Shown here piece after piece: positions 43,546 to 51,502 of a DNA stretch of 64,000 nucleotides (position 1 is the stretch's first letter; every line of letters begins with the position of its first letter). Origin of the DNA: Halocalculus aciditolerans (GTDB lineage: Archaea > Halobacteriota > Halobacteria > Halobacteriales > Halobacteriaceae); contig NZ_BMPG01000002.1 in the NCBI RefSeq assembly GCF_014647475.1, positions 434,001 to 498,000 of the forward strand. Direction: 5' to 3'. The translations under genes and the position numbers were made by a program. Below the pieces are notes generated by a model that was not told where the DNA came from, made no database searches, and saw only the letters and a list, made by a program, of their open reading frames with translations.

Positions 43546-44447
43546 GCGCGACCGGACTCCCGCTCCAGACGAGCGGCGGGTTCGTCGCCGACTGGCTCTC
43601 CCAGTTCCTCCCCGCGAACTACGCCGTCCCGCTCGGCGCGGCGATTATTTTCGTCGTCGTCGCGTTCCTCGTGTGGGTTCTCGGGAAGGCGACCGTCGTC
43701 CCGCTCGCCGACCGCGTCTTCGAACGTCGGGGCCTCGAAGCGCACGCGCGCCGCCCGCTCCGCCGCATCGTCGGCGTCGTCGTCGCGTTCGTCGCCATCG
43801 CGTTCGCGTTCGCGCTCGCGGGCTACGGGAACATCCTCACGTCGCTCGCCACCATCGCGGCGGCCGCGACGCTCGCCATCGGGTTCGCGATGCAGGACGT
43901 CATCGCAAACTTCGTCGCCGGCGTCTTCATCTACACGGACAAACCCTTCAAGATCGGCGACTGGATCGAGTGGGACGGGAACTCCGGCATCGTCGAGGAC
44001 ATCAGCTTCCGCGTCTCCCGCGTGCGGACGTTCGACAACGAGCTCCTCACGGTCCCGAACTCCGCGCTCACCGACGGCGTCATCAAGAACCCGGTCGCGA
44101 AGGATAAACTCCGCGTGCAGTTCCTCTTCGGCGTCGGCTACGACGACGACATCGACAAAGCCACCGAGATTATCGTCGAGGAAGCCGAGAAGCGCGACGA
44201 CATCCTCGACGACCCCGGCGTCTCCGTTCGCCTCACCGAACTCGGGGACTCCTACGTCGGCCTGAAGAGCCGGTTCTGGATACAGGACCCCTCGCGCGCG
44301 GACTTCGTGAAGACCCGCGGCGAGTACGTCCAGTCCGTGAAAGAGCGCTTCGACGAGGAAGGCATCAACATCCCCTACCCGACCCGCACGCTCGAAGGCG
44401 CGGTCACCGTCAACGGGGAGGCCGTCGACGCAGAACACTTCGAGTAA
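43542..44447 (+). CDS. MscS-type mechanosensitive channel
   Basis: This 301-aa channel has three N-terminal helices ('AAIIFVVVAFLVWVLGK' and 'IVGVVVAFVAIAFAFALAG') and the pore helix TM3 'LATIAAAATLAIGFAMQDVIAN' (shortened: AAAATLAIGFAMQDVIAN). The MscS beta domain is 'FKIGDWIEWDGNSGIVEDIS' (shortened: GDWIEWDGNSGIVEDI). It releases solutes on hypo-osmotic shock. It overlaps yhbY by 4 bp. A degenerate copy of the stop-codon repeat follows (GTAAGCGGCTCGGAG). Confidence 0.92.
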   Translation: MSATGLPLQTSGGFVADWLSQFLPANYAVPLGAAIIFVVVAFLVWVLGKATVVPLADRVFERRGLEAHARRPLRRIVGVVVAFVAIAFAFALAGYGNILTSLATIAAAATLAIGFAMQDVIANFVAGVFIYTDKPFKIGDWIEWDGNSGIVEDISFRVSRVRTFDNELLTVPNSALTDGVIKNPVAKDKLRVQFLFGVGYDDDIDKATEIIVEEAEKRDDILDDPGVSVRLTELGDSYVGLKSRFWIQDPSRADFVKTRGEYVQSVKERFDEEGINIPYPTRTLEGAVTVNGEAVDAEHFE

Positions 44448-44679
44448 GCGGCTCGGAGAGAGGCCGACGAAGGCGGCCGAGCGAGCACGGTCGGAACGAG
44501 CTCCTCCCTGCTCGCACTCGCTGGCTCGCTCCTTTCGTCGCGCTGCGCGCGACTGAAGGGACGAGCGGGGAGAAACGACCCGCGAGTCGGTGTGGCAGCA
44601 GACTCCACCGAACGAGCGAACGACGCGGCCGTTCGTGGTCGGCGGAACGTTTTTGTCGTGCGTTTGTCTCGCTTCGGGT

Positions 44680-44973
44680 ATGGCGTACGCGACGGCGGTC
44701 CGGTACACGAGTAGCGCCCTGGAAGCCCTCCTCGCGCTTGGTCTGCTGGCGCTCGGCGCGGTGCACGTCGCAGCGGGGGCGGCGGGTGCGGTGCTCCCGG
44801 TTTTCGGTGGCGTCGTGTTGTTGGGAGCGGCGGCGGCGCTCGCACCGGTGAGTCGGCGGCGGCTCGTCGGCGCGCCCGCGCGCTGGCGGCGTGACGTCGT
44901 GGTGTTCGTCGGCGCGCTCGGTCTCGCGGCGGCGAGCGTCGCCGGCTGGATAGCGGTCGGTCGGTTGGTGTAG
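44680..44973 (+). CDS. small membrane protein, three helices
   Basis: This 97-aa protein from ATG 44680 ('MAYATAVRYTSSALEALLAL') has three Ala/Gly/Val-rich hydrophobic stretches separated by a short 'SRRRLVGAPARWRR' loop. I do not recognise it. The frame continues upstream to 44590 but the earlier segment is repeat-like. Function unknown. Confidence 0.6.
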   Translation: MAYATAVRYTSSALEALLALGLLALGAVHVAAGAAGAVLPVFGGVVLLGAAAALAPVSRRRLVGAPARWRRDVVVFVGALGLAAASVAGWIAVGRLV

Positions 44974-45012
44974 ACCGGAACGCCTTCCCCGGCGAGCGAC
45001 GGAGGAACGCGT

Positions 45013-45246
45013 ATGGCCGCTGTCTCCTTCGTCGCAGTCGTCGGGTTCGCCGTCGTGATGTTCGGCGTGCCGCTCGTCGTGGCCGGCTGGATCGCGTACG
45101 ACGCGAGAAAGCGCGGGGTGTTCGCGCCCGCGAGCGTCTGGGTCGTCGTCGCCGTCTTCACCACGGCGGTCGGCGCGCTCGTCTCACTCTACGTCTACGT
45201 GACGCGCGTCCGCCCGGCCGGACGCGGTCAGAACGAGAGTAAGTAG
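45013..45246 (+). CDS. small membrane protein, two helices
   Basis: This 77-aa protein is 'MAAVSFVAVVGFAVVMFGV', then 'LVVAGWIAYDARKRGVFAP', a second helix 'VWVVVAVFTTAVGALVSLYV' (shortened: VWVVVAVFTTAVGALVSL), and a basic tail. It resembles short haloarchaeal two-TM proteins of the PLDc_N/DUF type, but the match is weak. It lies 39 bp after the previous small membrane gene and may share its transcript. Confidence 0.65.
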   Translation: MAAVSFVAVVGFAVVMFGVPLVVAGWIAYDARKRGVFAPASVWVVVAVFTTAVGALVSLYVYVTRVRPAGRGQNESK

Positions 45247-45279
45247 CGCCGGCGCTGGTCGGTGTGAATGCGGTATGAA

Positions 45280-45592
45280 TAGTGGACGTACCGGAGTCGC
45301 CCGGTCGTTCCGGACCGGGTAGTCCCGGTCGCCTTCTCCACCCCGCGACCCTTCGAGCGACGGACGTTCGGTGTGCCGCTGCTCACTTCCGTGCCTGACG
45401 GGGTTCCACCGACGAACCGCGCCGCGACGCCCCTGCAGGCGCGCGGGCGACGGACCGCCGTCCCCGAAGGACGAGGCTTCTCTGTTGGCTTCCGGGGCCC
45501 GGTCCGGGCGGACCGGACTGGTCCGGTGTTCGACCCCCGCTAATGACCATTTTGCGGGCGAGGGGCGGGGCCAAACCGCCCGGTCTAGTCCA
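45280..45592 (-). ncRNA. signal recognition particle RNA (7S RNA)
   Basis: Read on the minus strand, positions 45410-45373 carry the universal SRP54-binding domain IV: GTCAGG, then CGGAAG, then GAGCAGC. The flanking sequence fits the archaeal 7S fold: a 5' 'GGACTAGACCGGGCGGTTTGG' region (shortened: GACTAGACCGGGCGGTTTGG), a CCCGGTC strand near the 3' end that pairs with it, and terminal GGAC/GTCC. The estimated length of about 313 nt matches haloarchaeal 7S RNAs. It binds SRP54 and SRP19 for membrane-protein targeting. A TATA box lies about 26 nt upstream of the proposed 5' end. Ends are uncertain by several nt. Confidence 0.9.
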
Positions 45593-45610
45593 TCCACTCC
45601 TAGCCGGGTG

Positions 45611-45620
45611 ATACATTAAG
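45611..45620 (-). promoter_or_regulatory. TATA-like box of the SRP RNA
   Basis: The minus strand reads CTTAATGTAT, about 26 nt upstream of the predicted 5' end near 45590, at the standard spacing for an archaeal promoter. Confidence 0.55.
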
Positions 45621-45719
45621 GCCTTTCGGGTACGGCGTCGGGGTCGCGTGAGCGGATTCGGTCGCGTCGGCGGCGCGTGTGGCGAAAGACGGAAGGCGAC
45701 GAGGAAGCCACCCCTGGGT

Positions 45720-46061
45720 ATGGGACTCGGAAGCACGGCGAAGAAGATTCAGACCGTCGCGGACGTCGCGGAGAAGCTCTACCAGCGCGTGAACCACCTC
45801 ATCGAGCGCGTGCAGGAGATGCAGGAGACGGTGCAGGAGACGAACGAGCGCGTGGAGACGCTCGAAGCGCAGGCGGACGCGCAGGGTGCGGTCCTCGCGG
45901 CGCTCGCGGAGCGCGAGGGCGTCGACCTCGAATCCCTCGGCGACGACGTGGACTGGGAGGCCGTCGGCTGGGGACCGGACGGAACCGAGACGGAGGACGC
46001 GATCCGGGACGACGACGGCGAGAGCGGAGAGGCGGACGTCGACGGGGATGCGAACGCCTAA
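45720..46061 (+). CDS. DUF5798-type small coiled-coil haloarchaeal protein
   Basis: This 113-aa protein starts 'MGLGSTAKKIQTVADVAEKL'. A helical segment 'VNHLIERVQEMQETVQETNE' and the heptad-like 'RVETLEAQADAQGAVLAALA' (coiled coil, residues about 20-65) follow, then 'GVDLESLGDDVDWEAVGW' and an acidic tail. This fits the haloarchaeal DUF5798 family, function unknown. It precedes the cysteine-synthase gene by 25 bp in the same direction. Confidence 0.8.
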   Translation: MGLGSTAKKIQTVADVAEKLYQRVNHLIERVQEMQETVQETNERVETLEAQADAQGAVLAALAEREGVDLESLGDDVDWEAVGWGPDGTETEDAIRDDDGESGEADVDGDANA

Positions 46062-46086
46062 AGAAACCGCGTGGTAACGGTAAGAT

Positions 46087-47067
46087 ATGACGACGCATCG
46101 CCGGCCGCTGGAGAACGTCCTCGACACCGTCGGGGAGACGCCGCTCATGCGCGTACAGGCGTCCCCGGACGGGGTCGACGTCTACGCGAAGCTGGAGTCG
46201 TTCAACCCGGGCGCGAGCGTGAAAGACCGCATCGGGACGTACATGCTCGAACAGATGCTCGAACGCGGCGAGGTCGCCGAGGGCGGCACGATAATCGAGC
46301 CGACGGCGGGGAACACCGGCATCGGGTTCGCGCTCGCCGCGAAACAGCTCGGGCTCGACGCCGTCTTCGTCGTTCCCGAGCGCTTCAGCGTCGAGAAGCA
46401 GACGCTCATGCGCGCGCTCGACGCCGACGTCGTGAACACGCCGACGGAAGCCGGGATGGGCGGTGCGGTGAACCGCGCGCACGAGCTCGCCGAGGAGTTC
46501 GACGACGCCGTCGTCCCCCAGCAGTTCGCGAACCCGCTCAACGTCGAAGCACACTACGAGCTGACCGCGCCCGAAATCTACGACGCGCTCGACGGCGAGG
46601 TCGGCGCGGTCGTCGCCGGCTGCGGGACCGCAGGAACCCTCATGGGCCTCACCGAGTACGCCCTCGAACAAGACTCAGACACCTACATTACGGCTGTCGA
46701 ACCGGAGGGGTCGTTCTACGCGCGCACGAAGGGCGCTGACGTCGACGAATCCGAGTACAAAATCGAGGGCATCGGGACGCACGACCTCACGACGAACCAG
46801 CTCTTCCACCCCGAGCTCGTTGACACCATCGAACAAGTGAGCGACCGGGACGCCCACGACGAACTGAAGCGACTCGCGCGCGAGGAAGGCCACCTCGTCG
46901 CGTCCAGCGCCGGCGCGGCGAGCGTCGCCGCCCAGCGCGTCGCCCGCCGCATCGCCGACGGCGACATCGACGCCCCCCACGACACCGTCGTCACCGTCTT
47001 CCCCGACTCCTCCGAACGCTACCTCTCCAAGGGCATCTACGGCAGCTACGAGGAGTGGGAGGGCTAA
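46087..47067 (+). CDS. cysteine synthase family PLP enzyme
   Basis: This 326-aa fold-type II PLP enzyme has the Schiff-base Lys in 'FNPGASVKDRIGTYML', the phosphate/substrate loop 'IIEPTAGNTGIGFALAAK' (family usually TSGNTG; Ala for Ser here) and 'VVAGCGTAGTLMGLTEY' (PLP phosphate loop, usually GTGGT). The TSGNTG to TAGNTG and GTGGT to GTAGT differences set it apart from canonical CysK/CysM and could affect substrate use. It probably joins O-acetylserine (see cysE, 28343) and sulfide, or acts as cystathionine beta-synthase-like protein. The alternatives cannot be separated here. Confidence 0.85.
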   Translation: MTTHRRPLENVLDTVGETPLMRVQASPDGVDVYAKLESFNPGASVKDRIGTYMLEQMLERGEVAEGGTIIEPTAGNTGIGFALAAKQLGLDAVFVVPERFSVEKQTLMRALDADVVNTPTEAGMGGAVNRAHELAEEFDDAVVPQQFANPLNVEAHYELTAPEIYDALDGEVGAVVAGCGTAGTLMGLTEYALEQDSDTYITAVEPEGSFYARTKGADVDESEYKIEGIGTHDLTTNQLFHPELVDTIEQVSDRDAHDELKRLAREEGHLVASSAGAASVAAQRVARRIADGDIDAPHDTVVTVFPDSSERYLSKGIYGSYEEWEG

Positions 47068-47115
47068 GGAGCGGTATCGGTATGAGCCGACGCGCCGGCC
47101 GGCGAGATAGCGTCG

Positions 47116-47526
47116 CTATCGCATCAGGCGGCGGTGTTCGACCTTGATGCAGTGGTCCATGACGACGCGCAACCCCGCGTCCGCGGCTTTCGCCGCCGCC
47201 TCCTCGTCCTCGATTCCGAGTTGCGTCCACACGACCTTCACGTCGCCGCGCTCGATGGCCTCGTCCACGATACCCGCGACCTCCTCGCTCGGCCGGAACA
47301 CGTCCACGATATCGACTTCCTCCTCGACGTCCGCGAGCGAGTCGTAGGCCTCCCGACCGAGAATCTCGTCCGCGAACGGATTCACCGGGATGACCGTGTA
47401 GCCGTGGTTCTGGAGGTACTTCGGGACGTCGTGGGCGTCCTTCCCCGGCGTCGCCGAACACCCGACGACCGCGACGGTGTCGTACTCGAGAATCTCCGCT
47501 AGCTCCGCGTCGTCTTCGACGAGCAT
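47116..47526 (-). CDS. CoA-binding domain protein (YccU family)
   Basis: This 136-aa Rossmann-like protein has 'TVAVVGCSATPGKDAHDVPK', 'GYTVIPVNPFADEILG', 'VDIVDVFRPSEEVAGIVDEA' and 'KVVWTQLGIEDEEAAAKA', the CoA-binding domain as in succinyl-CoA synthetase alpha, without a catalytic domain. Function in archaea is not established. Start ATG 47526 avoids a short Gly/Val leader. It is monocistronic, convergent with the cysteine synthase gene. Confidence 0.9.
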   Translation of the reverse strand: MLVEDDAELAEILEYDTVAVVGCSATPGKDAHDVPKYLQNHGYTVIPVNPFADEILGREAYDSLADVEEEVDIVDVFRPSEEVAGIVDEAIERGDVKVVWTQLGIEDEEAAAKAADAGLRVVMDHCIKVEHRRLMR

Positions 47527-47620
47527 GCCTGACGGTACGACGCCGCCGCCCAAGAAATTGGAGGGTCCACGGAAATCCCGGTTCGCCTCAGAGTCCGATT
47601 CCCCTCAGAGTCTGGCCGTC

Positions 47621-48457
47621 TCAGAGGTACGTCCACGCGCGCCCGACGACGAACGCCGCGATGGCGAGGAACATCCCGTACTTCAGCCGCGACTGGCCCC
47701 GCGTCGGGTCGTCGAAACTCCAGTACGCCGCCGCCAACATCACCGCGTCCGCCGGCACGACGAGCACGAGGTACGGCACGCCGAACGTCCCGCGGAGATA
47801 GGGAAGCGGGCTCGCCACCACCGCGACCACGAGACACGCCACGCCCACCCAGAGCGCCGTCCGCTCACCCACCGCGATCGGCAGCGTGTTGAGGCCCTCC
47901 TCCCGGTCGCCCTCGACGTCCTCCACGTCCTTCACCACCTCGCGCGTGAACGTCGACAGCGCCGCCAGCGCGAACAACACGACGCCGTCGAGAGGGTTCC
48001 CCACCGCCGCCGCCCCGAACAGGAACGTACTCCCGCCCAAGTAGGCGACGACGGCGTTCCCCGCCCCCGGCAGCCCCTTGAACACCGACGTGTAGGCGAC
48101 CAGCGCCACCAGATTCACCGCCGCAATCGCCAGCGCAATCACGGGCAGCGTCACCGCCAACGCAACCGCCGCCGCGAACAACGCCGCGCTGAACGCCAAC
48201 ACGCCCCGCGGCGACACCGCGCCTCGCGGAATCGGCCGCTCCGGCGCGTTAATCGCGTCGATATCCCGGTCGAAGTAATCGTTGATCGCGTTCCCCGCCC
48301 CCACCGCGAGCACCGTCGCCACCGCCGCCACGCCCGCCCCCAGCCCGAACGGCACCCCCGCGACGAACGCCCCGACCCACGTCATCACACCCGACGCGAC
48401 CGCGTTCCCCGGCCGCGTCACCTCCACTAGCCCCCGAATCGACTCACCCACAGACAT
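47621..48457 (-). CDS. UbiA family prenyltransferase, probable geranylgeranylglyceryl-phosphate geranylgeranyltransferase
   Basis: This 278-aa protein has about nine helices. The first diphosphate-binding Asp motif is 'NAINDYFDRDIDAINAPERP' (NDxxDxxxD) and the second is 'REVVKDVEDVEGDREEG' (KDxxDxxGD). In archaea this family adds the second geranylgeranyl chain to geranylgeranylglyceryl phosphate in ether-lipid synthesis. Other UbiA members act in menaquinone or heme synthesis, so the substrate is inferred. A TGTTTTATCG box about 27 nt upstream is a good promoter. It diverges from the tRNA gene. Confidence 0.9.
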   Translation of the reverse strand: MSVGESIRGLVEVTRPGNAVASGVMTWVGAFVAGVPFGLGAGVAAVATVLAVGAGNAINDYFDRDIDAINAPERPIPRGAVSPRGVLAFSAALFAAAVALAVTLPVIALAIAAVNLVALVAYTSVFKGLPGAGNAVVAYLGGSTFLFGAAAVGNPLDGVVLFALAALSTFTREVVKDVEDVEGDREEGLNTLPIAVGERTALWVGVACLVVAVVASPLPYLRGTFGVPYLVLVVPADAVMLAAAYWSFDDPTRGQSRLKYGMFLAIAAFVVGRAWTYL

Positions 48458-48509
48458 ACACCCGACTCCACCCCCCGCGCCGATAAAACACCCGAACCCC
48501 GAGTCGGGA

Positions 48510-48518
48510 AGTTTAAAC
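48510..48518 (+). promoter_or_regulatory. TATA-like box of the tRNA-Arg gene
   Basis: AGTTTAAAC lies about 27-33 nt upstream of the mature 5' end at 48544, in the archaeal promoter position. Confidence 0.5.
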
Positions 48519-48543
48519 ACACCCTCCGACTACGTAGACACGC

Positions 48544-48618
48544 GGGCGCTTAGCTCAGCCTGGACAGAGCACTTGGCTTCGGACCAAGATGCCGCGGGTT
48601 CAAATCCTGCAGCGCCCG
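48544..48618 (+). tRNA. tRNA-Arg (anticodon TCG)
   Basis: The acceptor stem GGGCGCT pairs with AGCGCCC and the discriminator is G. The D arm is GCTC...GAGC, the anticodon stem is CTTGG/CCAAG around the loop CTTCGGA, giving anticodon TCG, and the T arm is GCGGG-TTCAAAT-CCTGC. It decodes CGA. Its 3' half is the integration target (attL) of the provirus that follows; the insertion keeps the tRNA intact because the element supplies an identical 3' end. Confidence 0.95.
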
Positions 48619-48621
48619 TGT
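48597..48621 (+). repeat. attL, 3' end of the tRNA-Arg gene
   Basis: These 25 bases, GGTTCAAATCCTGCAG followed by CGCCCGTGT, recur exactly at 58426-58450. Their inner 14 bp, CCTGCAGCGCCCGT (48606-48619), recur at 58284-58297. The T arm and acceptor 3' strand are the shared core, as for SNJ2-type integrases, which use short direct repeats at tRNA genes. Confidence 0.85.
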
Positions 48622-49013
48622 GAAATTTACTCGGTTCGCAGCCAAAACCGTTCCAGCGGTAGCGCTGCTCTCTGCTGCGTTCTCGACGCTTCCGCCGTTC
48701 TCAGAAACACGGTAAAATCTGATACCAACACGGGACGTGCCTCGGCCCCGCTCCGTCTGGCGATTCCGTTCGCAAATAGCGGTCAACCGGGCAGGCTCGT
48801 CGAGGACACTGCTGCCACCAACCAGCCCCCGCGTCCGTCCACCGCCTCCCGTCTTCGCGGTAGGCGACGGAGCGGAGGATGGGTGAAAGCCCGGCACGGG
48901 CGACTCCGTGACCGGAGGGAACGGCGCCGCCCGCGCCCGGAACATAGTGAGGCCGTAGGCCGAACGCCCTCGTTCCGGAGCGGAGTCGAAAGCGCGTACG
49001 CACGGAGACGCCG
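48622..49013 (+). other. provirus left-end non-coding region, hairpin-rich
   Basis: Between attL and the first gene lie about 390 bp with no credible ORF on codon use. Three small perfect hairpins occur near its end: GCCCG-GCA-CGGGC (48889-48901), CTCCG-TGAC-CGGAG (48904-48917) and GGCC-GTA-GGCC (48951-48961), directly upstream of the rep operon. It may contain the double-strand origin nicked by Rep and/or the early promoter. Confidence 0.5.
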
Positions 49014-49244
49014 ATGAGTGGCGGCATCCAATCGCCCCACGGCTGGGCAGACTCCGGTACACGGCAGGCCGCTGAGGAGTTCCGGGCAGAAATCGAGGCG
49101 GAGTTGTCCACCAGCCTCGATGCTGATCATCGAGCCTACCGCTGTCCGAACTGCAAGGCTGGATGCATCAACCCCGCGGACTCCATTCTCTACCGCGCTC
49201 GCGTCTGCCTCGACTGCTACGTTTCCTACCTCGTTGGCGAATGA
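49014..49244 (+). CDS. small zinc-ribbon protein of the provirus
   Basis: This 76-aa protein has an N-terminal helix ('RQAAEEFRAEIEAELSTSLD') and a C-terminal zinc ribbon with CPNC at about 48-51 and CLDC at about 68-71. Haloarchaeal plasmids and viruses often carry such a gene in front of rep. It could bind DNA or RNA or help Rep; function unproven. Its TGA overlaps the rep ATG (ATGA), so the two are coupled. Confidence 0.75.
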   Translation: MSGGIQSPHGWADSGTRQAAEEFRAEIEAELSTSLDADHRAYRCPNCKAGCINPADSILYRARVCLDCYVSYLVGE

Positions 49245-51052
49245 GTAGCGGTGAACAACCGGGTGGCGGCTCTCGGCACACCAACCAGACCAACTCTGTA
49301 ACGCCCCAAGAGCCGGGTAATTCCCCGTCGGGAGAATCGGCCTCCGATGAATTACCCACGCCCGACGAGTGCGTTGCAGAGTTCATGGAAACCTATGGCG
49401 ACCGCGCCGGCCTCCCGGTCACCGGGATAAACGGCACGTCGCTGCGCGCGGACTACACCAACGAAGTGACCGAGGAGTTCCAGACCGAGGCGCTCGGCGA
49501 GACTGAACGCTCTGCGTCCGGTACGCACGTCACTGCGCACGAACCCGTCGCGTGGCGCGAAGCCGTCCGCCGGCTCCTCAAGAGCCACGCGGAGGCTCGT
49601 CAAACACGCGTCAACCTCGTCCGCGGCCGACCGGCCGACGTAGAGTACGCCGAGTTCTCCGTCGAGGCCGAAACTCGCTGGTTCGCGTCCTATCAAAAGA
49701 AGTACTATGCCCAGATGAACGGCTGGCTCCGCGAGGTCTGCGGAGGCACGCGCCCGTCCGGTGGCGAGACAGATGCCGCGTTCGATGACCCGCACATCGC
49801 GCTTGTCACGCTCTCGGCGTCCTCGACCCCGAATGGCCGCGTCTCTCCCGTTGACCACGCCAACCGTCTCCGCGACAGTTGGGACTCCGTCTACCACACC
49901 CTGCGTAACACTATGCGAGACCTCGGTGTCGAATGGCAGTACGACCGCCGCTCAGAGCCGCACACCAGCAAACGCGGCGACCAGCGCGGCACGAACGCCT
50001 GCTACTCGCACGATCACATCGTGCTCGTCACCGACCAGCAAATCACTCCCGAAGACCTCCGCCCAATCGTTGAGAAACACGTAGACGGCTGCGACTGGGC
50101 CGGTGCTGACGCTCACGACCTCGACGTGCCGAACTGGATTGCTCGGCCCGAAGACGTCGGGACTGTCACAATCCGCCGACCCGATGAATTGGAGAATGTC
50201 GCGGCCTACGTCGCTGACTACTGTTCCATCCAGCCGGACGATCTCCTCGAACGCTCAACTGAATACCAGGCGTGGGCCGCTGCCATGTCCGCCGGAAACA
50301 TCAAAACGGTCACCCGGTCAAACGCCGCGAAGCAGGCCGCGACTGCGGACTCATGTAAACAACGTGCCGAGTCGAAGGCCTCTGAGCAAGAGGACGACCA
50401 CGGTGAAAACCTCGTCCGCTCCTCGCGCCGAGGCGTCAAGCTCGAATGTGCCTGCTGCGGCTCTCCTCACGGTATCGACCAACAACAGACACTGTCCGCT
50501 TCCCGACTTGAAGCTGATTCTCCGCGCGCGGCCACCGACGGTGGCCTCGACCTCGACCAAGAGCGAACCGACGACCTCCGAAACCGGTGGGAATCTGCAC
50601 GCGGCGCGGTCACCTGGGGCGAGTCCCTCCCTCGCGCAGCTGCACGCGAGCGACTGGAGAATGCGATGACCCGGTATCCGCGCGCGACAGATGCCCGCCT
50701 GTTCGGACTCACCGGGCTACCGCCCAAGTGGTCGGACCTCCTCGTCGAGATTCGCGCCGGCCTCGACCGCGAACACGCCGTCGGCTTCCAGCGCGGCCCC
50801 GCCTGGCGCGTTGACTCTGTCACTGTCGGCGAAACTACGTACCCCGCCAGCAGCGGGAACGGCGTCGACCTCGTCGAAGCCTCCGGCATCGAGCATGACT
50901 ATCGCCGTCGGTTGGATTCGGTTCTCGACGAGAATCAGTCCTACCGCTGCGAGTGCGGTGTCTCTGCCTACGGCGAGACGATGGCGAAGCACTTGCGCAC
51001 TCACGGCCTCGAAACGGCCGAACACGCGAGGCACGCGGTGACGCCTGAGTGA
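49241..51052 (+). CDS. rolling-circle (HUH) replication initiator protein
   Basis: This 603-aa protein carries the HUH endonuclease signature. Motif 1 is 'IALVTLSASS'. The metal-binding motif is HDH (about residues 257-259) in 'YSHDHIVLVTDQQ'. The catalytic Tyr motif is 'AAYVADYC' with Tyr at about 323 and 327 (YxxxY spacing). C-terminal Cys clusters ('LECACCGSPHG' and 'YRCECGVSAYG' with H..H) suggest zinc sites. It nicks one strand at the origin and rejoins it. The long N-terminus is Ser/Gly/Asn-rich. The start ATG 49241 overlaps the preceding stop. Rep of this type is known in alphapleolipoviruses and plasmids. Confidence 0.85.
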   Translation: MSSGEQPGGGSRHTNQTNSVTPQEPGNSPSGESASDELPTPDECVAEFMETYGDRAGLPVTGINGTSLRADYTNEVTEEFQTEALGETERSASGTHVTAHEPVAWREAVRRLLKSHAEARQTRVNLVRGRPADVEYAEFSVEAETRWFASYQKKYYAQMNGWLREVCGGTRPSGGETDAAFDDPHIALVTLSASSTPNGRVSPVDHANRLRDSWDSVYHTLRNTMRDLGVEWQYDRRSEPHTSKRGDQRGTNACYSHDHIVLVTDQQITPEDLRPIVEKHVDGCDWAGADAHDLDVPNWIARPEDVGTVTIRRPDELENVAAYVADYCSIQPDDLLERSTEYQAWAAAMSAGNIKTVTRSNAAKQAATADSCKQRAESKASEQEDDHGENLVRSSRRGVKLECACCGSPHGIDQQQTLSASRLEADSPRAATDGGLDLDQERTDDLRNRWESARGAVTWGESLPRAAARERLENAMTRYPRATDARLFGLTGLPPKWSDLLVEIRAGLDREHAVGFQRGPAWRVDSVTVGETTYPASSGNGVDLVEASGIEHDYRRRLDSVLDENQSYRCECGVSAYGETMAKHLRTHGLETAEHARHAVTPE

Positions 51053-51056
51053 AGGT

Positions 51057-51109
51057 CTATAAATAAGTAACCCATGCTCCGGTGCTTCGCTTAGAGCCTA
51101 GTTTTTATA
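51057..51109 (+). promoter_or_regulatory. tandem TATA boxes before the structural operon
   Basis: TATAAATAA occurs at 51058-51066, right after the rep stop, and GTTTTTATAG at 51101-51110, about 24 nt upstream of ATG 51128. The second suits a leaderless transcript of the structural genes; the first may be an alternative promoter. The spot is sharply AT-richer than its surroundings. Confidence 0.6.
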
Positions 51110-51127
51110 GACACAATACTCGGCTGC

Positions 51128-51502
51128 ATGTCGCAAGGCAAACAGCCGAGTTGGGATGACCTCTCCGAGGTCTCCTCCGGCAACGACGACGAAGAGTACG
51201 ACGACGTCCTGAACCTCGACCCTGGCGACTCCGTAGTCGCCGAGGTTCGCGCCATCGAGCGGGACGCAGACCGGTACGGCCGTGACCGCTACCACCTCAC
51301 CCGCACGGACGGCGAGGAACCAAAGTACGTGTCCTACTTCGCTAGCGCGTCCGTGACGCGGCCGCTCGACAATGCCGATGTCGGCCCCGGTGACGTTATC
51401 GGCATCAAGAAAGACGAAGACTCGTACACCTTCGAGGACGAGGACGGCGAGGAGCAGGAGGCGTACGGGTTCGAAGTCCGCGTGTTGGACGGTGACACCT
51501 GA
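51128..51502 (+). CDS. small acidic protein, possible OB-like fold
   Basis: This 124-aa protein is rich in Asp/Glu, with 'NLDPGDSVVAEVRAIERDAD' and 'VTRPLDNADVGPGDVIGIKK' resembling beta-barrel (OB-like) strands. A role in binding single-stranded DNA during rolling-circle replication is possible, but no motif proves it. It is the first gene after the TATA boxes, and its TGA overlaps the next ATG by one base. Confidence 0.6.
   Translation: MSQGKQPSWDDLSEVSSGNDDEEYDDVLNLDPGDSVVAEVRAIERDADRYGRDRYHLTRTDGEEPKYVSYFASASVTRPLDNADVGPGDVIGIKKDEDSYTFEDEDGEEQEAYGFEVRVLDGDT

Noticed and set aside
45184-45736. Several ORFs across the SRP RNA region
   Set aside because: The DNA shows the SRP domain IV core (GTCAGG, CGGAAG, GAGCAGC) and 7S helices on the minus strand; the ORFs have poor coding composition.
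48550-49062. ORFs on both strands in the provirus left end
   Set aside because: They overlap the tRNA 3' end and hairpins, have Arg/Ser-rich composition and no ribosome-binding or TATA context.
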